Notes under the pieces: generated by a model | Databases searched by the model: none | Told to the model about the DNA's origin: nothing | What the model saw: only the letters and a program-made list of their open reading frames with translations | Made by a program: the position numbers and the translations under genes | From: Nocardia inohanensis NBRC 100128 | GTDB lineage: Bacteria; Actinomycetota; Actinomycetes; Mycobacteriales; Mycobacteriaceae | Direction of reading: 5' to 3' | NCBI RefSeq assembly: GCF_001612945.1 | Contig: NZ_BDBK01000004.1 | Span: forward strand, 1-64,000 | Length of the DNA stretch: 64,000 bases | In this document: positions 17,833 through 25,256 of the stretch, in pieces | Layout of the letters: the number at the start of each line of letters is the position of its first letter | Numbering within the stretch: the first letter of the stretch is position 1

Positions 17833-18465
17833 GTGACCGGCCAACGGACCTACGGCGGCATCTCCGCCGAAGAACGCCGCACCCAACGCCGCGCGGCCCT
17901 GCTCGACGCCGCCCTCGACATCCTCGGCACCCAGCCCCTGGAGAAACTCACCGTCGCCGCCCTCTGCACCCGCGCCGGCCTCAACGAGCGCTACTACTAC
18001 GAGAACTTCGACAGCCGCGAAGCGGTCCTGTCCGCCGTCTTCGACGCCATCGCCGAAGAACTCGCCTCCGCCCTGATAGTCGCCGTCCAATCGGCCCCCT
18101 CCGACACCCGCGCCAAAGCCCACGCCGCCATCACCGCCGGCATCCACGTCCTCACCGACGACCCCCGCAAAGCCCGGGTAGCCCTCCTCGTCTCCTCCGC
18201 CACCCCCGAATTACGAACCCGCACTACCCACACCATCCGAGCCTTCGCCAACCTGGTCGCCGCCGAAGGCATCGACTTCTACGGCCTCACCGCCGCCGAC
18301 CCCGACCCCGTCATCAACTTCCGAGCCACCTACCTCGTAGGCGGCCTGGTCCAAACCCTCACCACCTGGCTCCAAGGCGACCTCCCCATGACCCGGGACG
18401 CCTTGATAGACCAAACCACAGACGTTTTCGTCCTCCTCGCCGAAGACCTCGCCCGCCGATACTGA
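17833..18465 (+). CDS. TetR-family regulator
   Basis: 210 aa from GTG 17833. DNA-binding domain: RRAALLDAALDILGTQPLEKLTVAALCTRAGLNERYYYENFDSREAVL, with a YYYENF variant of the usual recognition helix. The C-terminal domain is a typical all-helical TetR ligand-binding module. The coding strand is markedly C-rich in third positions compared with neighbours. It is divergent from the MpaB-like oxygenase and probably represses it. The regulated ligand is unknown. Confidence 0.88.
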   Translation: MTGQRTYGGISAEERRTQRRAALLDAALDILGTQPLEKLTVAALCTRAGLNERYYYENFDSREAVLSAVFDAIAEELASALIVAVQSAPSDTRAKAHAAITAGIHVLTDDPRKARVALLVSSATPELRTRTTHTIRAFANLVAAEGIDFYGLTAADPDPVINFRATYLVGGLVQTLTTWLQGDLPMTRDALIDQTTDVFVLLAEDLARRY

Positions 18466-18525
18466 TCGGTTGGACTGCCGCCGCGCGGCTGGATATCGTC
18501 GCCCCGAGGAACGGAGCGGGGGGCG

Positions 18526-20154
18526 ATGAATCAATCGACGCGGGCGGCTACGCCATCGGAAGCGGTGCTGGTGTCCGCAACGGTTGTCGCGGACACGGAT
18601 TCGGGATTGCGGCTGAGCCGGGCGGCGGCGGTGGCGCGATGGCGGTCACCGGCGTCCCTGGGGTTCGTCGCGGCGGTTCCGTTGATTCTGATGGGCCGGC
18701 AGATCTTCAATGTCGTGTCGGCCGCCAGCCGTTCGGACGCCTGGGTCACAAAGCTGATCGGACTGTATTTCGGACTGCTGGCCGTCACGGTCGTCATCGG
18801 GTTACTGCTGACCGTCGTGCAGATGTTTCTGCGTAATCGCAGGGTTATGGCGTATGCCTCGCCCGGTGCCGCGATGTCGATTCGCTACCTGCGGGATTCG
18901 ATGGAAATCGGATTGGCGACCGGGACCACCGTGATCGCCTACGACCAGGTCCGGGATTTCTTCGCCCTCGGCGGAACGGTGTTTCTGCGGGCACGGGGCG
19001 CGCACGGCGTGGCATTGCCGCGTCAATTGTTTCCGGAGCCGGCGCTGGAGCTGATCGGGCGGCGCCCGGAGGGAGGCGGAGCCGGGGGACGGCGAGCGCT
19101 GGTCCTCGGTGGCGCGGTGGTGGTTGCGGCGCTCGTGGCTTCGCTGGGGATATTGATTCCGAACTATCACCACAGCAACGCGGTCGGCGCCACACCCACT
19201 GTGCGCAAGCGGATTCCGCTCGAGGTGCCCTCCTTCGCCTTCGCCGCGTACGCGGACACCGTGTATGCGGCCGCATGGGATGACAATGTCCGGTTCATCG
19301 ATACTCGTACCGGGTCGGTGACGGCCACGATTCGGGTCGGTTCCAGCGCGTACGGAATGGCATTCGATCCGGCGACCCATCGGCTGTATGTGTCGAGCAA
19401 CGGGGAGAGTGCCACCGAGGGCAGGATCACCGTGATCGACACCGACACGAAGTCCGTCAGCGCCACGATTCCGTTCGTGCAGCGGGTGTGGAAACTCGCG
19501 ATCGACGCTGCGGCGCAACGCCTTTACTTCGGAGAGATCGGCGATCGCTCGACATCGGATCCTCGGGACTCGATCGGGGTCATCGATACCGCGTCGAACA
19601 GCGTGGTCGGCTCGATATCCGTCCCCGGCGATGCCTACGACATGGTGATCGACCCGGCCACCCATGTCGTGTACCTCGGATTCGAAAGACGCGCTTCGGT
19701 TTACGTCATCGACGGTGCGCGGATGGCGGTGACGGCCACGATCCCGTTCGGCGATCGGATTCGCGGGCTGGCGCTCGATGCGGCGGCGCACACCCTGTAT
19801 GCGATCGGCGACGAGAAATCGAGTTCGGTCGACGAATTCCGAGTTCTGAAAACGATCGACACCGCGAGCGGAACGATTCGATCCACCGTGCGGCTGTCGG
19901 AGTCGGCGTGGGGCGTCGCGATCGATACCGCCGACCACAGTCTCTATATCGCCGAGCAGACCCAAGGCCAGGGCGATCAGAATCCACGTAAAGGGTGGGT
20001 GCGCGTGCTGGATACCCGGACCAGCGCGGTCACCGCATCGGTCACCTTCGCTTCGGGCGATGCCGTCGGCACGGTGGAAGGCGTGATCCTCGATCCCGTC
20101 ACCCATCGCGTCTATGCGATCGAAGCCGATGCCATCCACCAGATTTCGCGCTGA
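18526..20154 (+). CDS. Membrane-anchored YVTN-type beta-propeller protein with YcxB-like domain
   Basis: 542 aa. Two membrane segments (about residues 45-62 and 76-100) enclose a short loop. They are followed by a YcxB-like cytoplasmic domain (AMSIRYLRDSMEIGL...VIAYDQVRDFF), a third segment (LVLGGAVVVAALVASLGILIP, about 190-212), and then a six- to seven-bladed propeller. Blades repeat the pattern VIDT-x-(S/T)-SVxATI followed by A(F/I)DPATHxLY. The propeller should face the cell exterior. It converges with a PQQ-type propeller lipoprotein gene 10 bases away. Function unknown; a surface sensing or binding role is a guess from the fold. Confidence 0.72.
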   Translation: MNQSTRAATPSEAVLVSATVVADTDSGLRLSRAAAVARWRSPASLGFVAAVPLILMGRQIFNVVSAASRSDAWVTKLIGLYFGLLAVTVVIGLLLTVVQMFLRNRRVMAYASPGAAMSIRYLRDSMEIGLATGTTVIAYDQVRDFFALGGTVFLRARGAHGVALPRQLFPEPALELIGRRPEGGGAGGRRALVLGGAVVVAALVASLGILIPNYHHSNAVGATPTVRKRIPLEVPSFAFAAYADTVYAAAWDDNVRFIDTRTGSVTATIRVGSSAYGMAFDPATHRLYVSSNGESATEGRITVIDTDTKSVSATIPFVQRVWKLAIDAAAQRLYFGEIGDRSTSDPRDSIGVIDTASNSVVGSISVPGDAYDMVIDPATHVVYLGFERRASVYVIDGARMAVTATIPFGDRIRGLALDAAAHTLYAIGDEKSSSVDEFRVLKTIDTASGTIRSTVRLSESAWGVAIDTADHSLYIAEQTQGQGDQNPRKGWVRVLDTRTSAVTASVTFASGDAVGTVEGVILDPVTHRVYAIEADAIHQISR

Positions 20155-20164
20155 GCGGTGCTGG

Positions 20165-21301
20165 TCAGCGAACCACGGCGGTCACTTCGGAAGCGGAAGA
20201 GGCCAAGTATGCGTGCGATTCGCCGACGGTGAAAGGCAGATCCGGTGAGGGGTCGTCGACGATCCGGGACCATCGGGGATTGCCGGTGCGGGCGTCTATG
20301 GCGCGCAGAGTGTTCGCGGCCAGGAAATAGCAGGCTCCGGAGTCGAGGTAGCCGGCGGCATTGTGGGCTTCGGCTTTGTCGGAGACGGTGAGGGTCCACA
20401 GGACCGTGGCTTCGGCGCCCGGGCGGAGGGCTTGGAGTTTGGTGCCGTCGCAGCGGTAGTAGGTGTCCGCGGCCGAGAAGACGGCATCGGCGGGAGTGGC
20501 CAGCTCGGCCGTTTTCCAGAGGAGTGCACCGGTTTTCGGGTCCAGGCCGGAGATGGTGCGGGAACCGTCGGCGGCGAGGATGACGCCGGAGACGAAGCCG
20601 GTGCCGATGGTGGTGGAGTGGATGGCGGAGTCGTCTTGTCTCGACCAGGCTGTCGCGCCGTTGTTTTCGATATCCAGGGCGAGGAGGTCGCTGCCGTTGT
20701 CACGGGAGCTGTAGATCAGCGAGCCGGCGGGCGGGATGTACAGGGAGGTGTTCTCGGTGGGACAGGCGACGGTCCACCGGACGGTGCGCGCGGAGGCATC
20801 GACGGCCGCGATTTCCCGGTGGCCGGATCGGCTGGAAATAATGAGGTAGACGATGCCGTCACGGCTGCCGTGGACGCCCACCAGGGTGGTGTCGCCGGGG
20901 GCGTCGAACGACCATTTGCGTTGGCCGGAAACCACATCCAGGGCGATGACGCGCTCACCGTCGGGCTCGGTGCCGCAGGCGTAGACGATGCCGTCGTCTG
21001 TAAAACCCATCGCGCCGGGACCGACTATCGGGGTCTGCCACAGTTTCTTGCCGGTCTCGGCATCGATGCCGGTGATACCCGCGCTGGTTCCCGCGAGCAC
21101 CACCCCCTTGCCGTAGCGCAGGGCCAGGAGCTGTTCGTTCTCCAGCCCGTAACGCCAGGCGATGGTCCCCGAAGCGGAGGTCTCGCCCACCGCCGCGACC
21201 GGGCCACAGGATGTCGCGGAGAGGCCGCCTGCCAGCAGAAAAGCACTGTTGATCAGTAGTTTTCGACGGCTGAGCAGTGAAACTGCAACAGGTTCTAGCA
21301 C
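20165..21301 (-). CDS. Exported PQQ-type beta-propeller lipoprotein
   Basis: 378 aa. N-terminus SRRKLLINSAFLLAGGLSATSC combines an RR pair (possible Tat signal) with a lipobox ending at the Cys, so it is probably exported folded and lipid-anchored. The rest is a PQQ-like propeller with recurring GIDAETGKKLWQT, ALDVVSGQRKWSF, GLDPKTGALLWK and AIDARTGNPRWS blade motifs, similar to BamB-type proteins. No PQQ-binding or dehydrogenase residues are obvious, so an enzymatic role is unlikely. Confidence 0.78.
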   Translation of the reverse strand: MLEPVAVSLLSRRKLLINSAFLLAGGLSATSCGPVAAVGETSASGTIAWRYGLENEQLLALRYGKGVVLAGTSAGITGIDAETGKKLWQTPIVGPGAMGFTDDGIVYACGTEPDGERVIALDVVSGQRKWSFDAPGDTTLVGVHGSRDGIVYLIISSRSGHREIAAVDASARTVRWTVACPTENTSLYIPPAGSLIYSSRDNGSDLLALDIENNGATAWSRQDDSAIHSTTIGTGFVSGVILAADGSRTISGLDPKTGALLWKTAELATPADAVFSAADTYYRCDGTKLQALRPGAEATVLWTLTVSDKAEAHNAAGYLDSGACYFLAANTLRAIDARTGNPRWSRIVDDPSPDLPFTVGESHAYLASSASEVTAVVR

Positions 21302-21367
21302 GGCCTGACTATATGAGGGCCACCCGCATACGCAGTCCCATTTCGCCGAATTGCCTGATCCTGACGG

Positions 21368-21859
21368 TCAATCGGCGAGCGTCAAAGCGACCGCGTCGAG
21401 CCCGGGCGGAGTGGCGTCCTGAAGCACCACCCGGAACACCACGCCCTGCTTCGCCCAAGCCGCCGCCGCATCGGTCATGGCCTCGGCGAACCAGCCGCGA
21501 TCACCGGGCTCTTCGTCCAGCAGCAGCGCGGCATTGCGCACCACGACCACATACCCCCGCGCCGCCCCGACGAATTCGTCCAGATCGCGCAGACATTCAT
21601 CGAACGCATCCTTGTTCTCCCCGAAGTAATAGGGGAACTGGAACGCGGCCGCGAATTCGTCGAACACCTCCGCGACCGTCCGCATACGACGGCCACGAAC
21701 TTCACGGGCCAGATAGTCCGACGGAATGCGACCACGAACACCAGAGAACTCGGCCGCCCCGATCGGCAGGACCCCCAGCACCGAGGCGGGCGCGGCAGCG
21801 CCGACACCGGAATCAGCTGAGGCGGAGAGGAACTGCGAAAGCGACATGGGCTTCGACAT
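21368..21859 (-). CDS. Barstar-family RNase inhibitor
   Basis: 163-aa cytoplasmic antidote. The barstar core is FPYYFGENKDAFDECLRDLDEF (residues about 74-95), matching the family pattern for the helix that plugs the RNase active site; a later strand/helix segment (GVVFRVVLQDAT) completes the fold. The ATG overlaps the stop of the upstream RNase gene (ATGA), so both are made from one message. The N-terminal 35 residues are longer than in classic barstar (about 90 aa). Confidence 0.88.
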   Translation of the reverse strand: MSKPMSLSQFLSASADSGVGAAAPASVLGVLPIGAAEFSGVRGRIPSDYLAREVRGRRMRTVAEVFDEFAAAFQFPYYFGENKDAFDECLRDLDEFVGAARGYVVVVRNAALLLDEEPGDRGWFAEAMTDAAAAWAKQGVVFRVVLQDATPPGLDAVALTLAD

Positions 21860-22362
21860 CAGCGCATCCTCGTAAAAGTCCGGTAGTGGTCGGCGGTGTA
21901 CCAGGCGGTCCCGTCGGACCCGGTGACAATCCGCTCGGCATCCCGATCCTGCCCGCGCTTCTTCGGATTGACGTCCCATTCCTGATAGGTGATGCGTTTC
22001 CCCGCGGAATCCTGAGTGGGCAGCGTCCGGTCGCGATTCATCCAGGTGTCACCGCCCTTGGTGCCGGGCGCACCGGCGGAATCCGGCCAGCGGCCCGCGT
22101 CGATCTCGGCGAGCGTCGCATAAGCCTTGTCCGGCACCCCGGGCGCACGCGAAGCGACCGCCCCGCCACCGGGTTTGGCGGTCGCCGCGGGCGACTTCGC
22201 ATCGGTTCCCGGTTTCGGTGCCGTAGAGGTAGCGGTCGCCTTGGTGTTCGAGGGTGCCGCGTTGTCCTTGTCACCACCGCGCGACACGAGCACGGCGACC
22301 AGCAGCATGGCGACCGCGACGCCCAGCAACAACCAGGCGCGCAGCTTCGGGGAGATCTTCAC
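21859..22362 (-). CDS. Secreted guanyl-type ribonuclease (barnase/RNase Sa family)
   Basis: 167 aa: an N-terminal hydrophobic segment (AWLLLGVAVAMLLVAVLVS, signal or anchor), a low-complexity Ala/Thr/Pro linker (35-75), then a microbial ribonuclease domain (75-167). Putative catalytic residues are Glu128 (YQEWDV), Arg144 (DAERIV) and His159 (TADHYRTF), with spacings close to barnase and RNase Sa. Co-translated with the barstar inhibitor, which protects the cell before export. Could serve in nutrient scavenging or as a toxin towards neighbours. No type VII or PT-type toxin signal is seen. Confidence 0.88.
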   Translation of the reverse strand: MKISPKLRAWLLLGVAVAMLLVAVLVSRGGDKDNAAPSNTKATATSTAPKPGTDAKSPAATAKPGGGAVASRAPGVPDKAYATLAEIDAGRWPDSAGAPGTKGGDTWMNRDRTLPTQDSAGKRITYQEWDVNPKKRGQDRDAERIVTGSDGTAWYTADHYRTFTRMR

Positions 22363-22453
22363 TTGCGCTCGAAGCGATCGGTCATGACAGACGAATCTAC
22401 GTCACCGGCGTGACAGCTTGCCGCCGCCGGACCGGAGCGGCGGTGTCTCGGCG

Positions 22454-23317
22454 TCAGACCGCGCGCAGGCGAGTGCGGCTCGCATAGACGTGCTCGGCGA
22501 TCAGCGTGGCGATGCGATCCGGCGCTTCCAGCATCGGCACATGCCCGACGTCGTGCACCAGGATGCGATCGGACCAATCCGGTAGCTCCTCCAGGAACCG
22601 CCGCGCGTACACCCGGTTGGGGATCACCCGATCGTGTTCGCACATGAGCAGCCGGACAGGCGTTTTCAGCGTGGACAGGTCCTCCAGCGCCGGATACCGC
22701 AGCGACCCGGCCAGCATCGGCAGCATGGCCTTGCAGTTCATGGCCGAGGTGATGGCCGCTTCGATACCGCGGCGTGGTGCGTTGCTCCCGTTCTTGCTCA
22801 GGATCATCGCCACCGCCTGCCGCACCGGCGCGCTGAACGCGATGGCGTGCGGCAGATGCTTGCCGATCTCCACGAACGGCACCAGCGACAGGAATTTGGC
22901 CCCGACCCGGAACTGGATCAGCGAAGGCGATTGCCAGCCGCCCGCCGGCGCGATAGCGGTGAGCGTGCGGGCGCGTCCCCGCCGGGCCAATTCGAACCCA
23001 ACCCAGCCGCCGAGCGAATTGCCCGCGATATGGCAGGTGCGCCAGCCCAATTCGTCCAGCTGGTCCTCGACCCGGTCGGCAAGGGTACTGACATCGAGAT
23101 ACCAGCCCTCGAAATCGGGTCCGCCCCAATGCCCGGTGAAGGCCGGAGCGAACACCTCGCAATGCCCGGCCATGCGTTGCGCCACCTGCTCCCAGCAGTG
23201 CGGCGACATCATGAACCCGTGCAATAGGAGCAGCGGGTCTCCGGACCCGGTGTGAATCGCCTTCATGGGCGCGAGCGGGGGTGTGGGCGGTGTGGTGCCT
23301 GACGTCATCGTCGTCAC
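22454..23317 (-). CDS. Alpha/beta-fold hydrolase
   Basis: 287 aa. Typical hydrolase order: LLLLHGFMMSP (oxyanion region), nucleophile in GNSLGG (Ser about 99), acid in LMCEHDRVIP and catalytic His in HDVGHVPMLEAP. Cytoplasmic. The start at 23317 or a few codons in (ATG 23308) cannot be distinguished. It is divergent from exonuclease III with only 60 bases between. Substrate not predictable. Confidence 0.85.
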   Translation of the reverse strand: MTTMTSGTTPPTPPLAPMKAIHTGSGDPLLLLHGFMMSPHCWEQVAQRMAGHCEVFAPAFTGHWGGPDFEGWYLDVSTLADRVEDQLDELGWRTCHIAGNSLGGWVGFELARRGRARTLTAIAPAGGWQSPSLIQFRVGAKFLSLVPFVEIGKHLPHAIAFSAPVRQAVAMILSKNGSNAPRRGIEAAITSAMNCKAMLPMLAGSLRYPALEDLSTLKTPVRLLMCEHDRVIPNRVYARRFLEELPDWSDRILVHDVGHVPMLEAPDRIATLIAEHVYASRTRLRAV

Positions 23318-23377
23318 CCCTTCCTGGACCTCGATGTCCGCGGAGAAGTGTGGATGACCGCATTGTACGGTCGTAGG

Positions 23378-24184
23378 GTGGCCAATATCCTGAGTACAGT
23401 CAACGTGAACGGGGTCCGTGCGGCGGCAGGTAAGGGACTGCTGCCCTGGCTAGCGGCCACCGAAGCCGATTTCATCTGCCTTCAAGAGACCCGCGCGACC
23501 GACGAGCAAACCCGTAGCGCGCTGGCTCCCGCCCTGGATGCCGGCTGGATTCTCAGCCACGCCGAACCGGGCGTGAAGGGCCGCGCGGGCGTCGCCATCC
23601 TCTCCCGCCGCGAACCGGAAGCCGTCCGGGTCGGCGTCGGCATGGAGATCGACGGAACCTGGACCCCGGTAACCGAATTCGCGGAGACCGGCCGCTACAT
23701 CGAAGCCGACTTCGGCGATCTCACCGTCGCCAGCGTCTACGTCCACACCGGCGAAGCCGACACCCCCATGCAGGACGAGAAGTACCGCTTCCTCGACGCC
23801 GTCGGCGCCCGCATGACCGCCATCACCCGAGATTTCGTGATCAGCGGCGACTGGAACATCGGCCACACCGAGCTCGACATCAAGAACTGGAAGGGCAATC
23901 TCAAGAACGCCGGCTTCCTCCCCGGCGAACGCGCCTGGGTCTCCTCGATGCTCGAAGCCGGCTACCGCGACGTGGTCCGCGACCTCCACCCCGGCATCCC
24001 CGGCCCGTACTCCTGGCACTCCTACCGCGGCCGCGCCTTCGACAACGACGCCGGCTGGCGCATCGACTACCAGCTGGCCCGCGGCGAAATCGCAACCCGC
24101 GCCAAACAAGCCGTCGTCGAACGCGCCGCCACCTACGCCGAGCGCTGGTCCGACCACGCCCCCGTGACGGTCCAGTACCGCTGA
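23378..24184 (+). CDS. xth: Exodeoxyribonuclease III / AP endonuclease
   Basis: 268 aa from GTG 23378. Mg2+-dependent repair nuclease acting at abasic sites and 3' ends. Seen: STVNVNGVRAA at the N-terminus, Glu in ICLQET, the SGDWNIGH and KNWKGN segments with catalytic Asp/Asn, and the terminal WSDHAPVTV with the catalytic His. GTG is preferred because related proteins begin directly before this VNVNG strand, and a TACGGT -10-like box lies six bases upstream, which would give a leaderless message. ATG 23354, with GGAG eight bases before it, is the alternative. Confidence 0.92.
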   Translation: MANILSTVNVNGVRAAAGKGLLPWLAATEADFICLQETRATDEQTRSALAPALDAGWILSHAEPGVKGRAGVAILSRREPEAVRVGVGMEIDGTWTPVTEFAETGRYIEADFGDLTVASVYVHTGEADTPMQDEKYRFLDAVGARMTAITRDFVISGDWNIGHTELDIKNWKGNLKNAGFLPGERAWVSSMLEAGYRDVVRDLHPGIPGPYSWHSYRGRAFDNDAGWRIDYQLARGEIATRAKQAVVERAATYAERWSDHAPVTVQYR

Positions 24185-24226
24185 ATCCCCTCACGATCCC
24201 CGGCGCGGTCGCAATGCGCCGGGGGA

Positions 24227-24535
24227 TCATCGTGCATAGGTCTCTTCCGGATGGACCGTCACCACATCCAGCTGCCGCACCAAAGCCTCCGGAATCTGCC
24301 CACTTTCGAAATGCTCAGGTCCCGGAACGATGACCGCCTCGGCATCCAACCGGCTGGCCTGCGCTCTCAACCGCGCCAATGGCGGCCGCCCCGACCGCGG
24401 GTCGAAAACGACGATCCCCGCGAAGTCGTACCCCAGCCGCTCGGCGAGGCAACGGATCCGACTCTCGTCCCAAAGCTGAGCTACCCCGGACACATCGACC
24501 CGCAAGTAGCCGAGACACGTTGGCTTGTAACGCAT
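24227..24535 (-). CDS. Small resolvase-fold-like actinobacterial protein
   Basis: 102 aa from ATG 24535; the frame stays open upstream to 24694, but that part overlaps another gene. The N-terminus CLGYLRVDVSG followed by RIRCLAERLGYDFAGIVVF resembles the first strand/helix of serine-recombinase catalytic domains, and EAVIVPGPEHF echoes a later strand. The arginines and full length needed for recombination are absent, so it is probably not an active recombinase. Similar proteins recur next to Scr1-type regulators in actinobacteria; remnants of such genes lie immediately to the right. Function unknown. Confidence 0.6.
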   Translation of the reverse strand: MRYKPTCLGYLRVDVSGVAQLWDESRIRCLAERLGYDFAGIVVFDPRSGRPPLARLRAQASRLDAEAVIVPGPEHFESGQIPEALVRQLDVVTVHPEETYAR

Positions 24536-24790
24536 TACCGACGCGAACATTCGAACAAAGATGAGTGCCCGCAGCTTTTCGCTGCGGACAGCGGCTACGT
24601 AGTGGTCGCTTGGAAGACGGATCGGACTGAAATCGTGGAGATTCCACATGCTTTGCTGGGGTTCCTCGAAAAGAACACCTACTTGGACGTGCACCTGAGC
24701 GATACCGGCCGGGGTACCTTCGCACTTACCGGCAAACCGGTGACGGACCCGGGTTCGTTCGAGACCTCACGGCACGACAGGTATCCGTGA
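24527..24790 (+). pseudogene. Short DUF6879-neighbour-type protein lacking a normal start codon
   Basis: The frame encodes a compact ~87-aa protein with clear protein character: YRREHSNKDECPQLF, then YVVVAWKTD, VEIPHALLGF and GTFALTGKPVTDPGSF. I recognise this as a family that sits beside DUF397/DUF6879 and Scr1 regulators. Related proteins begin with Met-Thr-x-Tyr-Arg-Arg; here the codon at the Met position is GTA (24527), and no ATG, GTG or TTG exists in frame just upstream. The start codon appears mutated, or an unusual start is used. The 5' end overlaps the opposite-strand gene head-on by 9 bases. Confidence 0.5.
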
Positions 24791-24856
24791 GTCGCCTACG
24801 GGTGCTTACGGTTCCGCACAGAGAACGGTCGCTCACCTGGCGGGGCGGCGGTAAGT

Positions 24857-24943
24857 ACTGATCCCGAGCTGGTGTCCTACTGCCAGCGGACCAGAGAGCG
24901 TCTCTGGGCGCTGGCTACACCGTTGGCAGAATACGTGCGGTGA
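24857..24943 (+). pseudogene. Remnant of a DUF6879-type C-terminus
   Basis: Only the last ~28 residues of a protein remain (TDPELVSYCQRTRERLW, then ALATPLAEYVR and stop). The pattern D-P-E-x-V...R-x-x-LW-x-x-A-x-P fits the end of DUF6879 proteins. No start codon or N-terminal domain precedes it. The stop overlaps the GTG of the next fragment, the coupling usual for intact clusters of this kind. Confidence 0.55.
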
Positions 24944-25199
24944 CCAGTTCGGTTCAGGAGCAGCGGGAAGCTCTCGGTAAGCGACTCCGTGAGATGGGTG
25001 AGCAGGCCCTCTACACCAGCAGGAAATGAAATCTCTTGTCGCGCACATTCGGCACTGATCAAGTCATGATCGGCCAGCTGGACAGGCTGTACTCGATTCT
25101 CGGTATGCCACGCGTAACCCTGGGCATGCCGGCCAGTCCGTGACCGGCGATGCTGCCCGCGCACTGATCCGCAGGGCTCTCGAAGAGCGGAGCGAATAG
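24940..25199 (+). pseudogene. Broken Scr1-family XRE/DUF5753 regulator
   Basis: Three collapsed pieces of one regulator. A GTG at 24940 opens the usual N-terminus (TSSVQEQREALGKRLREM), then a TGA at 25027. In the same frame, 25051-25140 encodes a DUF5753 segment (QVMIGQLDRLYSILGMPRV...LGMP) ending in TGA. A second frame, 25140-25199, gives the family's C-terminal helix (DAARALIRRALEERSE). The helix-turn-helix and about 150 residues between are deleted. Intact family members are about 280 aa and act with a small DUF397-type partner. Confidence 0.7.
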
Positions 25200-25211
25200 C
25201 CTTCCGGGGCA

Positions 25212-25247
25212 CGGGATCGGCCGGGCGGATGCACCAGGCCGATCCCG
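25212..25247 (-). terminator. Hairpin terminator after the ltp1-fadE operon
   Basis: Perfect 11-bp inverted repeat (CGGGATCGGCC at 25212-25222, complement at 25237-25247) with a 14-base loop, 10 bases past the acyl-CoA dehydrogenase stop on the minus strand. Confidence 0.75.
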
Positions 25248-25256
25248 GCATTGCGA

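Noticed and set aside
24227..24535. Active serine recombinase or mobile-element integrase
   Set aside because: Only the first part of a resolvase-like fold is visible; catalytic arginines and DNA-binding domain are missing, and no inverted-repeat element ends were found.
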